Source: Massilia sp. BJB1822 (lineage in GTDB: Bacteria > Pseudomonadota > Gammaproteobacteria > Burkholderiales > Burkholderiaceae_D). From it: DNA of 64,000 nucleotides. Below are positions 17,020 through 26,432 of this stretch, piece by piece. Both the position numbers and the translations under genes were made by a program. Location: the NCBI RefSeq assembly GCF_013369485.1, contig NZ_JABWEB010000006.1, forward strand, positions 62,001-126,000, read 5' to 3'. Each line of letters starts with the position of its first letter. Positions within the stretch are counted from its first letter, which is position 1. A model generated the notes under the pieces. That model had not been told where the DNA came from. It saw nothing but the letters and a program-made list of their open reading frames with translations, and made no database searches.

Positions 17020-17196
17020 TTACAGGCCGCAGACGGCGTGGATATTGGAGAAGGAGATGCCGCTGGCAATGGCGCGGCCAATGCAGCCGACCTTGCGCCC
17101 GCCACCGTCAGACAGGGCAAAGCCGCCCAGCACTAAAACCACCAGCACGCTGCCCAGGATCAGCAAGCCGCGCAAATGGTCGTTCTTCTTTTTCAT
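17020..17196 (-). CDS. Small single-pass membrane protein, hypothetical
   Basis: A 58-residue product: a charged start (MKKKNDHLRG), one hydrophobic helix (about 11-30), then a Gly-rich tail with two Cys. Charge distribution suggests a cytoplasmic N-terminus. No family is recognised. It lies between chaN and the DUF3224 gene on the same strand, with a weak GTGGAAA ribosome-binding site. An alternative start at 17211 adds five residues. Confidence 0.5.
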   Translation of the reverse strand: MKKKNDHLRGLLILGSVLVVLVLGGFALSDGGGRKVGCIGRAIASGISFSNIHAVCGL

Positions 17197-17257
17197 ATTT
17201 CCACATGGCAATTATTTAAACCGCCATTCTAGCGTGGCCTTAGCTTTCAGGCAATCC

Positions 17258-17647
17258 TCACAGGCTGTATTCGAAGGAGTAGAAATGCTTGCCGTTTTCG
17301 ATCTTGATGTCGAGTTTGCCGCTGATGCCCTTCAGCTCGCCCGTACCGGAGTCGGGCGCGACAAAGATCTGCAAGCCGTCGTGCGGCCCGCCCATGACGC
17401 CGCGGTGCACCAGGGTGAAGCTGCCGCTGCGGCCGTGCAGCGTACCCTCCACCCTTTCCACCGCCACATAAATGGCCGAGCCGGGCACCGAACCCATATA
17501 GCTGAGGAATTCGCCGCGTCCGCTTGCGTCCAGCACGCCATGGTAGCGCTTGTCCAGATGCATGCGGCCGATGCCGCTGCCCTCGCTCACCTGGGACAGG
17601 GCTTCGGGCGCCATCTTGACGTCGAATTCACCGTTTGCAATTGCCAT
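17258..17647 (-). CDS. DUF3224 domain protein
   Basis: A 129-residue soluble protein whose whole length matches the DUF3224 pattern (EGSGIGRMHLDKRYHGVLDA, GRSGSFTLVHRGVMGG, GTGELKGISGKLDI), related in shape to allene oxide cyclase-like barrels. Biochemical role is unknown. GGAGGG lies upstream of the ATG. It is followed upstream by the DUF1697 gene on the same strand, with a short gap, so they may be co-transcribed. Confidence 0.82.
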   Translation of the reverse strand: MAIANGEFDVKMAPEALSQVSEGSGIGRMHLDKRYHGVLDASGRGEFLSYMGSVPGSAIYVAVERVEGTLHGRSGSFTLVHRGVMGGPHDGLQIFVAPDSGTGELKGISGKLDIKIENGKHFYSFEYSL

Positions 17648-17686
17648 GCTTCCCTCCGTTTTTTTGATTGAATGTGGGCGCCGGCG

Positions 17687-18229
17687 CTAAGCTTCGCGCG
17701 CCAGCGCGTGCAGCTTGCTGATGGTTCCCCAGTTGCGCGTGGTGACGGCGTCGCCCAGGATCTTGCCCATGGCGGCGGCCGCGCGGCTGGCCAGCACGCC
17801 GTCGGCGCACCAGATATAGGCGGCCCAGCGGCCCAGGGCAAACGCTTCCGGCTGCCAGTCCTGGCGCAGCAGCGGCTCCAGGCGCGCGCGGTCGGCCGGC
17901 TGGTTCAGCACGGCCACCAGCAGGCGCGCGGGATCGTCCGCCTGCGCCTGCAAACTATTCTCTTCGACGATGGCGTCGAGCTGTTCGGCGTCAAGCACGG
18001 TGACGCGCGCGCCCACGCCCAGCTTGAGCACCAAGGCTTCCTCCATGCGCGTGGCCACCTCGCGCGGCGCCTGGCTGGCGCTGAAGACCACATTGCCGCT
18101 GTTTTGCAGGGTGCGCACATCGCTGAACCCCAGGTCGCCCAGCAGCTTGCGCAGATCGGCCATGGCCACGCGCTTGGCGCGCCCGACATTGATGCCTCGC
18201 AGCAGGGCGATCTGGCGGCGTTCGCTCAT
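17687..18229 (-). CDS. DUF1697 domain protein
   Basis: A 180-residue protein with the DUF1697 hallmark RQIALLRGINVGRAKRVAMADL followed by TLQNSGNVVFSA, and C-terminal RNWGTISKLHALA. The family is widespread and uncharacterised. The start at 18229 has AGGAGGAGC upstream; an upstream extension of 15 residues is unlikely. Confidence 0.88.
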   Translation of the reverse strand: MSERRQIALLRGINVGRAKRVAMADLRKLLGDLGFSDVRTLQNSGNVVFSASQAPREVATRMEEALVLKLGVGARVTVLDAEQLDAIVEENSLQAQADDPARLLVAVLNQPADRARLEPLLRQDWQPEAFALGRWAAYIWCADGVLASRAAAAMGKILGDAVTTRNWGTISKLHALAREA

Positions 18230-18295
18230 CTTGCTCCTCCTTGTTCTGGCAACAGTATGCGGCAGCGGCGCCAATCCGGGCGCGCTCCTGCCCTC

Positions 18296-19879
18296 TCAGG
18301 CATGCAGCGGCGCGTCGGCATGCGGTTCATCGCTATCCTCGTGGGACGGCGTGATGCGCGGAATGCGCAGCACGAAGCTGGCGCCCTGGCCCAGCGTGCT
18401 GCTGACGGTGATGGTGCCGCCGAACTGCTTGGCAATCAGGTTGAAGACGATGTTCAGGCCCAGCCCCGTGCCGCCCTGGCCGCGGCGCGTGGTGACGAAG
18501 GGGTCGAACACACGGTCCAGCATCTCGGGCGCGATGCCCTTGCCATTGTCGGTCACGGCCATCTCGATGATGTCGCCATCGAGGCGCACGCGGATCTGGA
18601 TCAAGCCTTCCATCTGCGGATCGAAGGCGTGCTCCACGCAGTTCAGCGTGAGGTTGGTGATGACCTGGGCCAGGGCGCCGGGATAGCTGTCGAGCACGAT
18701 ATCGGCCGGGCACTCGATGCTGACATTGATATGCGATTTCTTCAGCTTGGGCTGCAGGCTGGCCACCACCTCGCCGATGTATTCCTGCAGCTCGAAGCGA
18801 CGCCGCGCTTCGCTCACCTGGTCGACGGCGATCTGCTTGAAGCTGTGGATCAGATGGGCGGCGCGGTAGCAGTTGTTCATCACCAGGGTAGTGCTTTCGC
18901 CGGCGGTGTCGATGTATTTGAGGATGTCGGACTTCTTCACCACGCCCGCCTCGACCGACTGGCGCACCTGCTCGGTGGCGTCGCGCAGCACCGAGGCGCT
19001 GGTCAGCGCGATGCCGACCGGGGTATTGATTTCGTGGGCCACGCCGGCCACCAGGCCGCCCAGCGAGGCCAGGCGCTCGGCCTGCAGCAGCGACTCCTGG
19101 GTGCGGCGCAGATCGTCCAGCGCATGCGCCGTTTCCTGCGCCGCGCGGCGGGCTTCGTCCTCGGCTTCGCGGGTGCGGCGGATGATGGACTTCACCTTGC
19201 GCTGGATGGCGTTGAAGCCGCGGATCACGTCGCCCAGTTCGTCGCGCCGCTTTTCCGGCAGCTCTTCCACTTCGTCGCTGCCGCGCGTGGCCAGCTCGGA
19301 CAGACCGTCGCGCAGCTGCTTGAGCGGCTCGAACACGATGCGCAGGCTGAGCGCCAGCGCCACCACCAGGATCAGGTCGAGCAGCAGCACCTCGATCACC
19401 TTGCGCCGGATTTCGGCGGCCAGGGTGGCATCGATTTGCTCGCGGCTGAAGTTGACGACCACGCGGCCGACGATCACCGGTTTCAGGCTGCCGGCGGCGC
19501 CGGCGTCGCGGTAGGCCAGGTCGGCCACCACGGGCGAGCCGCCGATGGCGCGCTCGTTTTCCACATTCACGGCGTTGCCGTCGGGGCGGCGCACCTTGCC
19601 CGAGAACAGGCCGACCGAGGTATCGTAGACGCGGATGGCGACCAGCTCGGGCGGCAGCATTTCGGCCGCCACGATATTGTCCACCTTGGCCTTGTCCAGA
19701 TCCCATAGCGCCGAGGGCAGGCTGGTTTGCAGACGGGTCAGCACGCCTTCGCGCAGGCGCTGATTGCTCACTTCCAGCTCCTGGCCCAGACTGATCTGGG
19801 CATAGGTGCCGGAAATGCCCAACACCACGGTCACGATGACCACAAACAGGGCTGTCAGGCGGCCTTGAATTCCGTACAT
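18296..19879 (-). CDS. Orphan membrane sensor histidine kinase
   Basis: A 527-residue sensor with a first transmembrane helix (about 7-27), a periplasmic domain (28-160), a second helix (about 162-180), a HAMP-like linker (180-235), a coiled coil, and a kinase core. The phospho-acceptor is His282 in GVAHEINTPVG; the N-box (NLTLNCVEHAF), G1 (DNGKGIAPE), F and G2 (GTGLGLNIV) boxes are intact. No response regulator gene adjoins it. GGAGGACAG precedes the ATG. The signal is unknown. It is divergent from the HDOD pair. Confidence 0.9.
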   Translation of the reverse strand: MYGIQGRLTALFVVIVTVVLGISGTYAQISLGQELEVSNQRLREGVLTRLQTSLPSALWDLDKAKVDNIVAAEMLPPELVAIRVYDTSVGLFSGKVRRPDGNAVNVENERAIGGSPVVADLAYRDAGAAGSLKPVIVGRVVVNFSREQIDATLAAEIRRKVIEVLLLDLILVVALALSLRIVFEPLKQLRDGLSELATRGSDEVEELPEKRRDELGDVIRGFNAIQRKVKSIIRRTREAEDEARRAAQETAHALDDLRRTQESLLQAERLASLGGLVAGVAHEINTPVGIALTSASVLRDATEQVRQSVEAGVVKKSDILKYIDTAGESTTLVMNNCYRAAHLIHSFKQIAVDQVSEARRRFELQEYIGEVVASLQPKLKKSHINVSIECPADIVLDSYPGALAQVITNLTLNCVEHAFDPQMEGLIQIRVRLDGDIIEMAVTDNGKGIAPEMLDRVFDPFVTTRRGQGGTGLGLNIVFNLIAKQFGGTITVSSTLGQGASFVLRIPRITPSHEDSDEPHADAPLHA

Positions 19880-20044
19880 CTAAGCTGTCCTCCCTTGCCG
19901 GCGCAAGCTTGCATTCGCTCTTGTCCCACCAATGTACGGTATGGCCTGCCTCTTGGCAAGATTTTAGCGCGGGCGCGCACGCTGGCGGGACAGACATTGC
20001 AACCCCGCAATGGTAAGATCGCACTGTAGAAACACGGAGGAGCC

Positions 20045-20383
20045 ATGACGGCAAGTTACCAACACCTGGCGCTGGCGGACGTGCAGCCGGGGATGATCCT
20101 GTCCGACGAATTGCTGGACGTGCAAGGCCATGTGCTGCTGCCGCAAGGCACGGTGCTGACCGAAGCCATGATCGCCCTGATGCCGCGCCACGGCATTGCC
20201 ACGCTGCCGATCCGCCTGGACGGCCCCAGCGCCGCCGAGGAAGCGGCCAGCCGCCAGCACCATGAAGCGCGCCTGAACCACCTGTTCCGCCGCCACGATC
20301 CCGATGCGCCGCAGGACTGGGCGCGCGGCGTGCTGCGCCGCTTTGTCGCCGACTTCCGCCTCGGCATGGAGCAGGCGCCATGA
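20045..20383 (+). CDS. Stand-alone DUF3391-like accessory protein of the HDOD gene
   Basis: A 112-residue soluble protein. Residues 7-57 (LALADVQPGMILSDELLD, HVLLPQGTVLTEAMI) resemble the small domain that precedes HD-GYP domains, here as a separate gene. The C-terminal half is charged and helical. A strong GGAGGAG site precedes the ATG, and the stop overlaps the HDOD gene start (ATGA), implying coupled translation and a shared role. Exact function is unknown. Confidence 0.65.
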   Translation: MTASYQHLALADVQPGMILSDELLDVQGHVLLPQGTVLTEAMIALMPRHGIATLPIRLDGPSAAEEAASRQHHEARLNHLFRRHDPDAPQDWARGVLRRFVADFRLGMEQAP

Positions 20384-21222
20384 ACCCGCTCAGTTACGAC
20401 GATGTGGTGACCCAGCTCGACGACCTGCCGTCGCTGCCGGCCGTGGTGATGGAGCTGCTGAACAGCATCGACCAGGAAGACATCGATATCTCGGTGCTGG
20501 CCAAGAAGGTTTCGCACGACCAGGCGCTGACGGCCAAGACCCTGCGCCTGGCCAATTCCTCGCTGTACGGCCTGCAGGTGAAGGTGACCACCATCCACCA
20601 GGCCATCACCTATCTGGGTTTCCAGACCACGCGCAACCTGATCACGGCGGCCGCCGTCACCGGCTGCTTCGCCGAAGGCGCTTGCGCCGGCTTCGACCAC
20701 AAGGCTTTCTGGCGCCATTCGATCGCCAGCGCGGCCTGCGCCAAGGTGCTGGCGCGCCATATGCGCTTCAACCAGGATTACGCGTTTACCGCCGGCCTGC
20801 TGCACGATATCGGCCGCCTGGTGCTGGTGTCGAGCTTCCCGCAGCGCTATGAGGAAGTGCTGGCTTACCGTGCCGAACACGATTGCCACTTGCTGGAGGC
20901 CGAACGCGCCGTGCTCGGCATCGACCATGTGGAGGCCGGCCTGGCGCTGGCGGAACACTGGAATTTTTCCGATACGATGCGGCTGGCCATCGGCGGCCAC
21001 CACGACCCGGAAGCGCCGGGCGCGGGATTCTTGGCGGCCATCATTCATGTGGCCGACGCCATCGTGCATGCGCTCGATCTGGCGCAGGCCGAAGACGATC
21101 TGGTGCCGCCGGTGTCGGCCGTGGCCTGGCAGGCCCTGGCCATCGACGAAGACAGCTATATGCACATCTTCCGCGAAACCGAACTGCAATACGAAGAAAT
21201 CTCGATGGTGCTGCTGGCCTAA
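20380..21222 (+). CDS. HDOD domain signalling protein
   Basis: A 280-residue cytoplasmic protein with an HDOD domain (about 10-210): LDDLPSLPAVVMELL, QALTAKTLRLANS, FWRHSIASA, and a partly retained HD-type metal site in GLLHDIGRLVL and GGHHDPEAPG. HDOD proteins usually act as signalling or scaffold proteins downstream of c-di-GMP or two-component inputs. It is translationally coupled to the upstream 112-residue protein. A metal-dependent hydrolase activity is possible but unproven. Confidence 0.85.
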   Translation: MNPLSYDDVVTQLDDLPSLPAVVMELLNSIDQEDIDISVLAKKVSHDQALTAKTLRLANSSLYGLQVKVTTIHQAITYLGFQTTRNLITAAAVTGCFAEGACAGFDHKAFWRHSIASAACAKVLARHMRFNQDYAFTAGLLHDIGRLVLVSSFPQRYEEVLAYRAEHDCHLLEAERAVLGIDHVEAGLALAEHWNFSDTMRLAIGGHHDPEAPGAGFLAAIIHVADAIVHALDLAQAEDDLVPPVSAVAWQALAIDEDSYMHIFRETELQYEEISMVLLA

Positions 21223-21255
21223 GCGGCGCCAGCAACACCACCGGCAGCGGCCTGC

Positions 21256-21606
21256 TTAGTGGGCATAGTTGCCGCCGGCGCCGCCCTCGCTGGCCTTGGC
21301 CTGGGCGGCCAGCTTATCTTCCGGCTTGGGGCGGCCCTGGGCGTCGGACAGGCGGTACTTGGTGCGGCGGTCGCCCATCAGGTCGCGCAGGTCGCGGATG
21401 CTCATGCCGGTCACTTCGTGCATGCGGATCAGCAGCGAAGCGCCCACCGGCAAGCGGTGGTGGCGGATCTTGCTGATGACCGGCGGCGCCACTTCCAGCA
21501 GGCGCGAGAGCGCAGCGTCATTCTTCAGCTGCATCTTGCCCAGCAAAATATCGAGCAAGTGGTTGGGGTTGTAACTATCCTGGGATGCAAGTGCGTGGTG
21601 TGCCAT
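21256..21606 (-). CDS. Small putative helix-turn-helix regulator
   Basis: A 116-residue protein with a lambda-repressor-like helical region (about 16-72: LLDILLGKMQLKNDAALSRL, VAPPVISKIRHHRLPVGASL) and a disordered Ala/Gly/Lys-rich tail. The ATG at 21606 follows GAGGAAC. The long upstream non-coding region has operator-like inverted repeats, so autoregulation is plausible. DNA binding is inferred from helix pattern only. Confidence 0.6.
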   Translation of the reverse strand: MAHHALASQDSYNPNHLLDILLGKMQLKNDAALSRLLEVAPPVISKIRHHRLPVGASLLIRMHEVTGMSIRDLRDLMGDRRTKYRLSDAQGRPKPEDKLAAQAKASEGGAGGNYAH

Positions 21607-21971
21607 GATTGTTCCTCGTCTCTATATGGTTACTGAAATAAATCTGCTCCGAACTTGGAAAGACGTGCTTTCCGCAAGAAGGTTCAGAACGAGTTACGCC
21701 GGGAAAACTGGCGCAGGGGCCAGGTCTTAAGCAAAATTGCTCTACCGGCAATCTTATGCCCAAACCGGGTGGCTCCAGCCAAGCAGTGCCGCACAGACAT
21801 TGTTCTAGCTCAACAATGCGCTAGAAAACTTGGCAACAATGCTATTTCAACACATGGGGGCGGTTCGCGGCGCACGCAAGAAACCGGAAAGAAACTGTTA
21901 CAAATCGGCAGTCCGGCTTGCTCGCCGGACTGGGGTGAAGGGAAGAAAACGCTGTAGCTACAAGGAAAGAT
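21607..21971. other. 365-base spacer between the small regulator and the next minus-strand gene
   Basis: No credible gene is seen; a 100-codon plus-strand ORF here has unnatural composition. The spacer holds a 7-bp inverted repeat CATTGTT/AACAATG (21798-21818), a third AACAATG nearby, a GGAAAG/CTTTCC repeat close to the regulator, and a GC stem (21909-21932). On the minus strand TTGCCG and TAAGAC spaced by 16 bp may be a promoter. Confidence 0.5.
21909..21932 (-). terminator. Stem-loop after the 97-residue gene
   Basis: CAGTCCGG and CCGGACTG form a perfect 8-bp stem with an 8-base loop, 40 bases beyond the stop of the upstream minus-strand gene. There is no T-run, so this is a weak terminator call. 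Confidence 0.4.
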
Positions 21972-22265
21972 TCACACCACTTCATTGACGCGGCTGCCCG
22001 GCGCGGGCGCCTGCGGCTGGCTGTTCTGGGCTTGCAATTGCTGGCGCGTGAGGAAATCGCGCTGCTGGGCCGCCTCGGCATCGGAGGTTTGCTGGGCCTG
22101 GCGCCGTTCGACATTCTGCTGGTCGGTGCGGGCCACATCGGCTTCGCGCCGGGTCTGCTCCTGCTCAGCCAGGCGCGCCTGCTCGACGCGGCGCTCGGCG
22201 GCAGCATTATTGACCTGCTGTACATAGGCGCCGGAACTGGCGCCCGATATCGCACTCACTGCCAT
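21972..22265 (-). CDS. Small Gln/Ala-rich hypothetical protein
   Basis: A 97-residue product starting MAVSAISGASSGAYVQQV, followed by a long charged Gln/Arg/Ala-rich helix likely to form a coiled coil and a Pro-rich tail. GGCGGAGG lies upstream of the ATG. No family is recognised; it is divergent from miaB. Amino-acid composition is natural and the ribosome-binding site is good, so I consider it a real gene. Confidence 0.6.
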   Translation of the reverse strand: MAVSAISGASSGAYVQQVNNAAAERRVEQARLAEQEQTRREADVARTDQQNVERRQAQQTSDAEAAQQRDFLTRQQLQAQNSQPQAPAPGSRVNEVV

Positions 22266-22374
22266 GGCAACCTCCGCCGGATAGATCAAGCTTCTTCAAT
22301 TTAGGGCGCGCTTGCCCGGAATGCAAGGCCATTTCGCCAGCCCTGGCATTTCGAATTACGGTAAACTTCCGCTT

Positions 22375-23736
22375 ATGCAGAAAAAAGTCTTTATCAAAAC
22401 CTTTGGTTGCCAGATGAACGAGTACGACTCGGACAAGATGGCCGACGTGCTCGGCGCGTCCGAGGGGCTGGTGCGCACCGACCGCCCGGAAGATGCCGAC
22501 GTGATCCTCCTTAACACCTGCTCCGTGCGCGAAAAGGCGCAGGAGAAGGTCTTCTCCGACCTGGGCCAGTTCCGCAAGCTGAAACAGGCCAAGCCCGATC
22601 TCCTGATCGGCGTGGGCGGCTGCGTCGCCTCGCAGGAAGGCGACGCTATCGTCAAGCGCGCGCCCCAGGTGGACATCGTGTTCGGTCCCCAGACCCTGCA
22701 CCGCTTGCCGAAAATGATGGAGCTGCGCCGCCACAGCGGCAAGCCGCAGGTCGACATCAGCTTCCCGGAAATCGAGAAGTTCGACCACCTGCCGCCGGCC
22801 CGCGTGGAAGGCGCTTTCGCCTACGTCTCCATCATGGAAGGCTGCAGCAAGTATTGCAGCTACTGCGTGGTGCCCTACACGCGCGGAGAGGAAGTCTCGC
22901 GCCGCTTCGAGGACGTGCTGACCGAGGTCGCCGGCCTGGCCGCCCAGGGCGTGAAGGAAGTCATGCTCTTGGGCCAGAACGTCAACGCCTACCGCGGCGC
23001 CATGGCCGAAGACGGCCAGTTGGCCGATTTCGCGCTCCTGATCGAATACGTGGCCGCCATTCCCGGCATCGAACGCATCCGCTTCGTCACCAGCCACCCG
23101 AAGGAATTCACGCAGCGCCTGATCGACTGCTACGCCAAGATCCCGCAGCTGGCCGACCACCTGTATCTGCCGGCCCAGCATGGCGCCGACCGCATCCTGG
23201 GCGCGATGAAGCGCGGCTACACCGCGCTCGAATACAAATCGGTGATCCGCCGCGTGCGCGCGGTGCGCCCCAACATCACCGTGGCCTCCGACTTCATCGT
23301 CGGTTTCCCCGGCGAGACCGAGGAAGATTTCGAAGCCATGATGAAGCTGGTGCGCGACGTCGATTTCGACAACAGCTTCAGCTTCATCTTCAGCAAGCGC
23401 CCCGGCACCCCGGCCGCCAACCTGGCCGACGACACGCCGCACGAGGCCAAGCTGGCGCGCCTGCAGCGCCTGCAGGCGCTGATCGACGAGAATACCAAGC
23501 GCCACAGCCTGGCCATGGTGGGCAGCGTGCAGCAGGTGCTGGTGGAAGGCCCGTCGAAGAACGGCGGCAGCGAACTGCAGGGCCGCGCCGGCAATACGCG
23601 CACCGTGCTGTTCGACGGCGGCGCCGACGGCGCGCGCCTGGCCGGCAAGATGGTCGATGTGCGCATTACCGAAAGCCTCTCTTATTCCCTGCGCGGCGAG
23701 CTGATTGCCGCCGCGCCCAGCCTGGATGCAGCCTGA
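22375..23736 (+). CDS. miaB: tRNA-2-methylthio-N6-dimethylallyladenosine synthase MiaB
   Basis: Radical-SAM methylthiotransferase that converts i6A37, made by MiaA, to ms2i6A37. The 453-residue protein has the N-terminal cluster cysteines ([29 protein letters not shown]), the radical-SAM motif [16 protein letters not shown], and a C-terminal TRAM domain. The ATG at 22375 begins [12 protein letters not shown]. It leads a cluster with phoH and ybeY. Confidence 0.97.
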   Translation: MQKKVFIKTFGCQMNEYDSDKMADVLGASEGLVRTDRPEDADVILLNTCSVREKAQEKVFSDLGQFRKLKQAKPDLLIGVGGCVASQEGDAIVKRAPQVDIVFGPQTLHRLPKMMELRRHSGKPQVDISFPEIEKFDHLPPARVEGAFAYVSIMEGCSKYCSYCVVPYTRGEEVSRRFEDVLTEVAGLAAQGVKEVMLLGQNVNAYRGAMAEDGQLADFALLIEYVAAIPGIERIRFVTSHPKEFTQRLIDCYAKIPQLADHLYLPAQHGADRILGAMKRGYTALEYKSVIRRVRAVRPNITVASDFIVGFPGETEEDFEAMMKLVRDVDFDNSFSFIFSKRPGTPAANLADDTPHEAKLARLQRLQALIDENTKRHSLAMVGSVQQVLVEGPSKNGGSELQGRAGNTRTVLFDGGADGARLAGKMVDVRITESLSYSLRGELIAAAPSLDAA

Positions 23737-23738
23737 TT

Positions 23739-24803
23739 TTGAAAACCAAAACCCCCGTGCAGCCGCACTACTTCATTCCCGAGCCGCTGGACAATACCCG
23801 CTTGGCGAACCTGTGCGGCCCGCTCGATGAAAACCTGCGCCAGATCGCGGCGGCGCTGGATGTGACCATCTTCCGCCGCGGCGAAAAATTCATCGTCAGC
23901 GGCACCAATGCCGAACGCGCGGTGCAAATCCTGGAACAGTTCTACGCCGTCGCCAGCAAGACCGTGCCGGTGGAGGAAGTGCAGCTGGCCCTGGTCGAGC
24001 AGCGCGCCGGCCTGGCGCCGGACGACGAAGGCGACGACGAGGAAGAGCCGCCTTTCAACGATCCCGAGATCAGCAGCCCGATACTGAAAACGCGGCGCAG
24101 CGATCTGCGCGGCCGCACGCCACACCAGATCCGCTACCTGCGCAATATCCTGGAGCACGACATCAGCTTCGGCATCGGCCCGGCCGGCACCGGCAAGACC
24201 TATCTGGCCGTGGCCTGCGCCGTCGACGCGCTCGAGCGCGACGCCGTCAAGCGCATCATCCTGACCCGCCCCGCGGTGGAAGCGGGCGAGCGCCTGGGCT
24301 TCCTGCCCGGCGACCTGGCGCAGAAGGTCGACCCGTATCTGCGCCCGCTGTACGACGCGCTGTACGACCTGCTGGGCTTCGACCGCACGCAAAAGCTGTT
24401 CGAGAAGCAGGTGATCGAGATCGCGCCGCTGGCCTATATGCGCGGGCGCACCCTGAACCACGCTTTCGTGATCCTGGACGAGGCGCAGAACACCACTGTC
24501 GAACAGATGAAGATGTTCCTGACCCGCATCGGCTTCGGCAGCAAGGCCGTGATCACGGGCGACGTGACCCAGGTCGATCTGGCCAAGCATCAGAAAAGCG
24601 GCCTGGTGGACGCCACCCAGGTGCTGCGCGAGGTGCGCGGCATCGCCTTCAGCCACTTCTCCAGCGCCGACGTGGTGCGCCATCCGCTGGTGGCGCGCAT
24701 CGTCGATGCCTACGATACGGCGCAGCACGCGGAAGCGGGCGTGGCGCCACTGTTAAAACCTGCTCAATCCATTAAAGCTGTCCGCAATGTCCGAAAAAAA
24801 TAA
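23739..24803 (+). CDS. phoH: PhoH-like ATPase (YbeZ)
   Basis: P-loop ATPase that works with YbeY in RNA metabolism. The 354-residue protein has an N-terminal KH-like part, an acidic linker ([10 protein letters not shown], near 90-100), Walker [12 protein letters not shown] and Walker [12 protein letters not shown]. There is no ATG near the expected N-terminus; TTG at 23739 ([12 protein letters not shown]), two bases after the miaB stop, is the best start, GTG at 23757 the alternative. Its 3' end overlaps ybeY by 17 bp. Confidence 0.92.
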   Translation: MKTKTPVQPHYFIPEPLDNTRLANLCGPLDENLRQIAAALDVTIFRRGEKFIVSGTNAERAVQILEQFYAVASKTVPVEEVQLALVEQRAGLAPDDEGDDEEEPPFNDPEISSPILKTRRSDLRGRTPHQIRYLRNILEHDISFGIGPAGTGKTYLAVACAVDALERDAVKRIILTRPAVEAGERLGFLPGDLAQKVDPYLRPLYDALYDLLGFDRTQKLFEKQVIEIAPLAYMRGRTLNHAFVILDEAQNTTVEQMKMFLTRIGFGSKAVITGDVTQVDLAKHQKSGLVDATQVLREVRGIAFSHFSSADVVRHPLVARIVDAYDTAQHAEAGVAPLLKPAQSIKAVRNVRKK

Positions 24804-25254
24804 ACTGAGCCTGTCGGTGCAATATGCCGATCCGCGCCTGCAAGAGAGCATCACCCGTCCCAAGATCCGGCGCTGGGTGCAGGCCGCCCTGTTCGCCCCG
24901 GCCGAACTGGCGATCCGCTTCGTCGATGCCGAGGAAGGCCAGCAGCTGAACCAAGCATACCGCGGCAAGGATTACGCCACCAATGTACTGACCTTCGCCT
25001 ACAACGACGGCGAGGAGATCGCCGACGACGAGCCGACCCGCGCCGACATCATCCTGTGCACCGACGTGCTGCAACGCGAAGCGGATGAACAGAAAAAATC
25101 GGTGGAGGAGCATACCGCCCACCTGATCGTGCACGGCGTGCTGCACGCCCAGGGCTATGACCACGAGGACGACGAGGAAGCGGCCGAGATGGAAGGCCTG
25201 GAAACGGAAATCCTGGCCGGCCTGGGCATCGCCGATCCCTACGCCGAGGCTTAA
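24787..25254 (+). CDS. ybeY: Endoribonuclease YbeY
   Basis: Metal-dependent RNase involved in 16S rRNA 3'-end maturation and ribosome quality control. The 155-residue protein shows the three-His zinc site in HLIVHGVLHAQGYDHEDD and the TNVLTFAY motif. It overlaps the phoH 3' end. The usual next gene, corC, lies 1.2 kb on, beyond an oppositely oriented transporter gene. Confidence 0.96.
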   Translation: MSEKNKLSLSVQYADPRLQESITRPKIRRWVQAALFAPAELAIRFVDAEEGQQLNQAYRGKDYATNVLTFAYNDGEEIADDEPTRADIILCTDVLQREADEQKKSVEEHTAHLIVHGVLHAQGYDHEDDEEAAEMEGLETEILAGLGIADPYAEA

Positions 25255-25262
25255 GCCGAGGC

Positions 25263-26282
25263 TTAATTCAGTTCGCGCTGCTTGCGGTAGACCAGCCAGC
25301 CGCCCACCACCGTGAAGCCGCCGACGATGGCGGCCACGATCCAGAAGCCTTCGGCATCCTGCGCCAGCGGGATGCCGCCCACATTCATGCCCAGCAGGCC
25401 GGCGATGATATTGATCGGCAGCGCCAGCACGGTGACGATGGTCAGCACGTACAGGCTGCGGTTATTGCCTTCGTTGACCAGGGCCGCGATCTCCTCCTGC
25501 AGCAGCTTGATGCGTTCCTGCAGCGAGGCCATATCGCTCAATCCCACGGCAAATTCCTCGGTCGATTCGCGCAGCTCCTGGCGGTCCTGCTCGGAAACCC
25601 AGGCCGGCGGGCGCTGCAAGAGACGGAACAGGGCTGCCGGTTCCGGCGCCAGCAGCCTTTGCAGACGCACCAATACCCGGCGCAGCGCGCCCAGGTCGGC
25701 GCGCTTGTAGGTCAGCTTGCCGGACAGCAGGCTGTCCTCGATGCCGTCGACGCGGTTGGTGGCGTCGCGCACGATGCGGGTCAGCACGTCGGCCTGGTCG
25801 CGCAGCAGATGCGTCAGCAGTTCCACCGAGGAGCGGATCGCATCGCCGCGCCGCACCGCCTGGCGCAAGCGCTCCACGGCCTGCAGCGGCTTGCGCCGCG
25901 CGCTGACCACGACCTGGCGTTCGACGCTCAGGAACAGGCTGGAAATATCGGAAGGCTCAAAAGAAAAGTCGCGCAAAACATCATTGACCACAGCCACCAG
26001 GGTGTTGTCGGCCTGCTCGATGCGGGTCGAGCGCGAACCCTCGTGCAGGCTGTCGTAAAACTCCTCGGCCAGCACCAGCCGCTCCTTCAGCCATTTTTCG
26101 CTGGCGGTATTGGCCAGGTTGAAGTGCAGCCAGAGGAATTCGCCGGGATGGGCGGCGCGCTGCATCAGCCAGTCCGACGCCGCATCGGCTTCGATCGGCT
26201 CGGGCTGCTCGCCGCGGCCGAACAGATAGCCGCACACCAGGCCATTTTGATCCGATCCATAGGTCACTGCGCTCGCTTGCAT
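25263..26282 (-). CDS. zntB: CorA/ZntB-type divalent metal transporter
   Basis: Inner-membrane pentameric channel-like transporter. The 339-residue protein has a long cytoplasmic N-terminal domain with helices, and two C-terminal transmembrane helices separated by GMNVGGIP, the ZntB/CorA signature loop. ZntB proteins move zinc; CorA moves magnesium; the GGIP ending favours ZntB. The start at 26282 (MQASAVTYGSDQ) has TTGGAG upstream; the upstream frame extension is low quality. It is inserted on the minus strand between ybeY and corC. Confidence 0.85.
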   Translation of the reverse strand: MQASAVTYGSDQNGLVCGYLFGRGEQPEPIEADAASDWLMQRAAHPGEFLWLHFNLANTASEKWLKERLVLAEEFYDSLHEGSRSTRIEQADNTLVAVVNDVLRDFSFEPSDISSLFLSVERQVVVSARRKPLQAVERLRQAVRRGDAIRSSVELLTHLLRDQADVLTRIVRDATNRVDGIEDSLLSGKLTYKRADLGALRRVLVRLQRLLAPEPAALFRLLQRPPAWVSEQDRQELRESTEEFAVGLSDMASLQERIKLLQEEIAALVNEGNNRSLYVLTIVTVLALPINIIAGLLGMNVGGIPLAQDAEGFWIVAAIVGGFTVVGGWLVYRKQRELN

Positions 26283-26432
26283 GCTGACTCCAACAGGGAC
26301 GCGCCCCGCTGGCGCCGCAGCGCAGCATAGCAAATTTCGCATCGCCTGGGGCATGCCGTTTTGGCAAAATCGGACCCGGTGGTCCATTTGGTGTATCCTA
26401 TAGCACTTCGAAACAACTGGCTCACGCCTGCT

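Noticed and set aside
14224..19708. Long plus-strand ORFs opposite the aldehyde dehydrogenase, chaN and histidine kinase
   Set aside because: Composition and absence of motifs or ribosome-binding sites mark them as shadows of the minus-strand genes.
21655..21957. 100-codon plus-strand ORF in the 365-base spacer
   Set aside because: Unnatural composition, no ribosome-binding site, and it spans the stems and repeats of the regulatory spacer.
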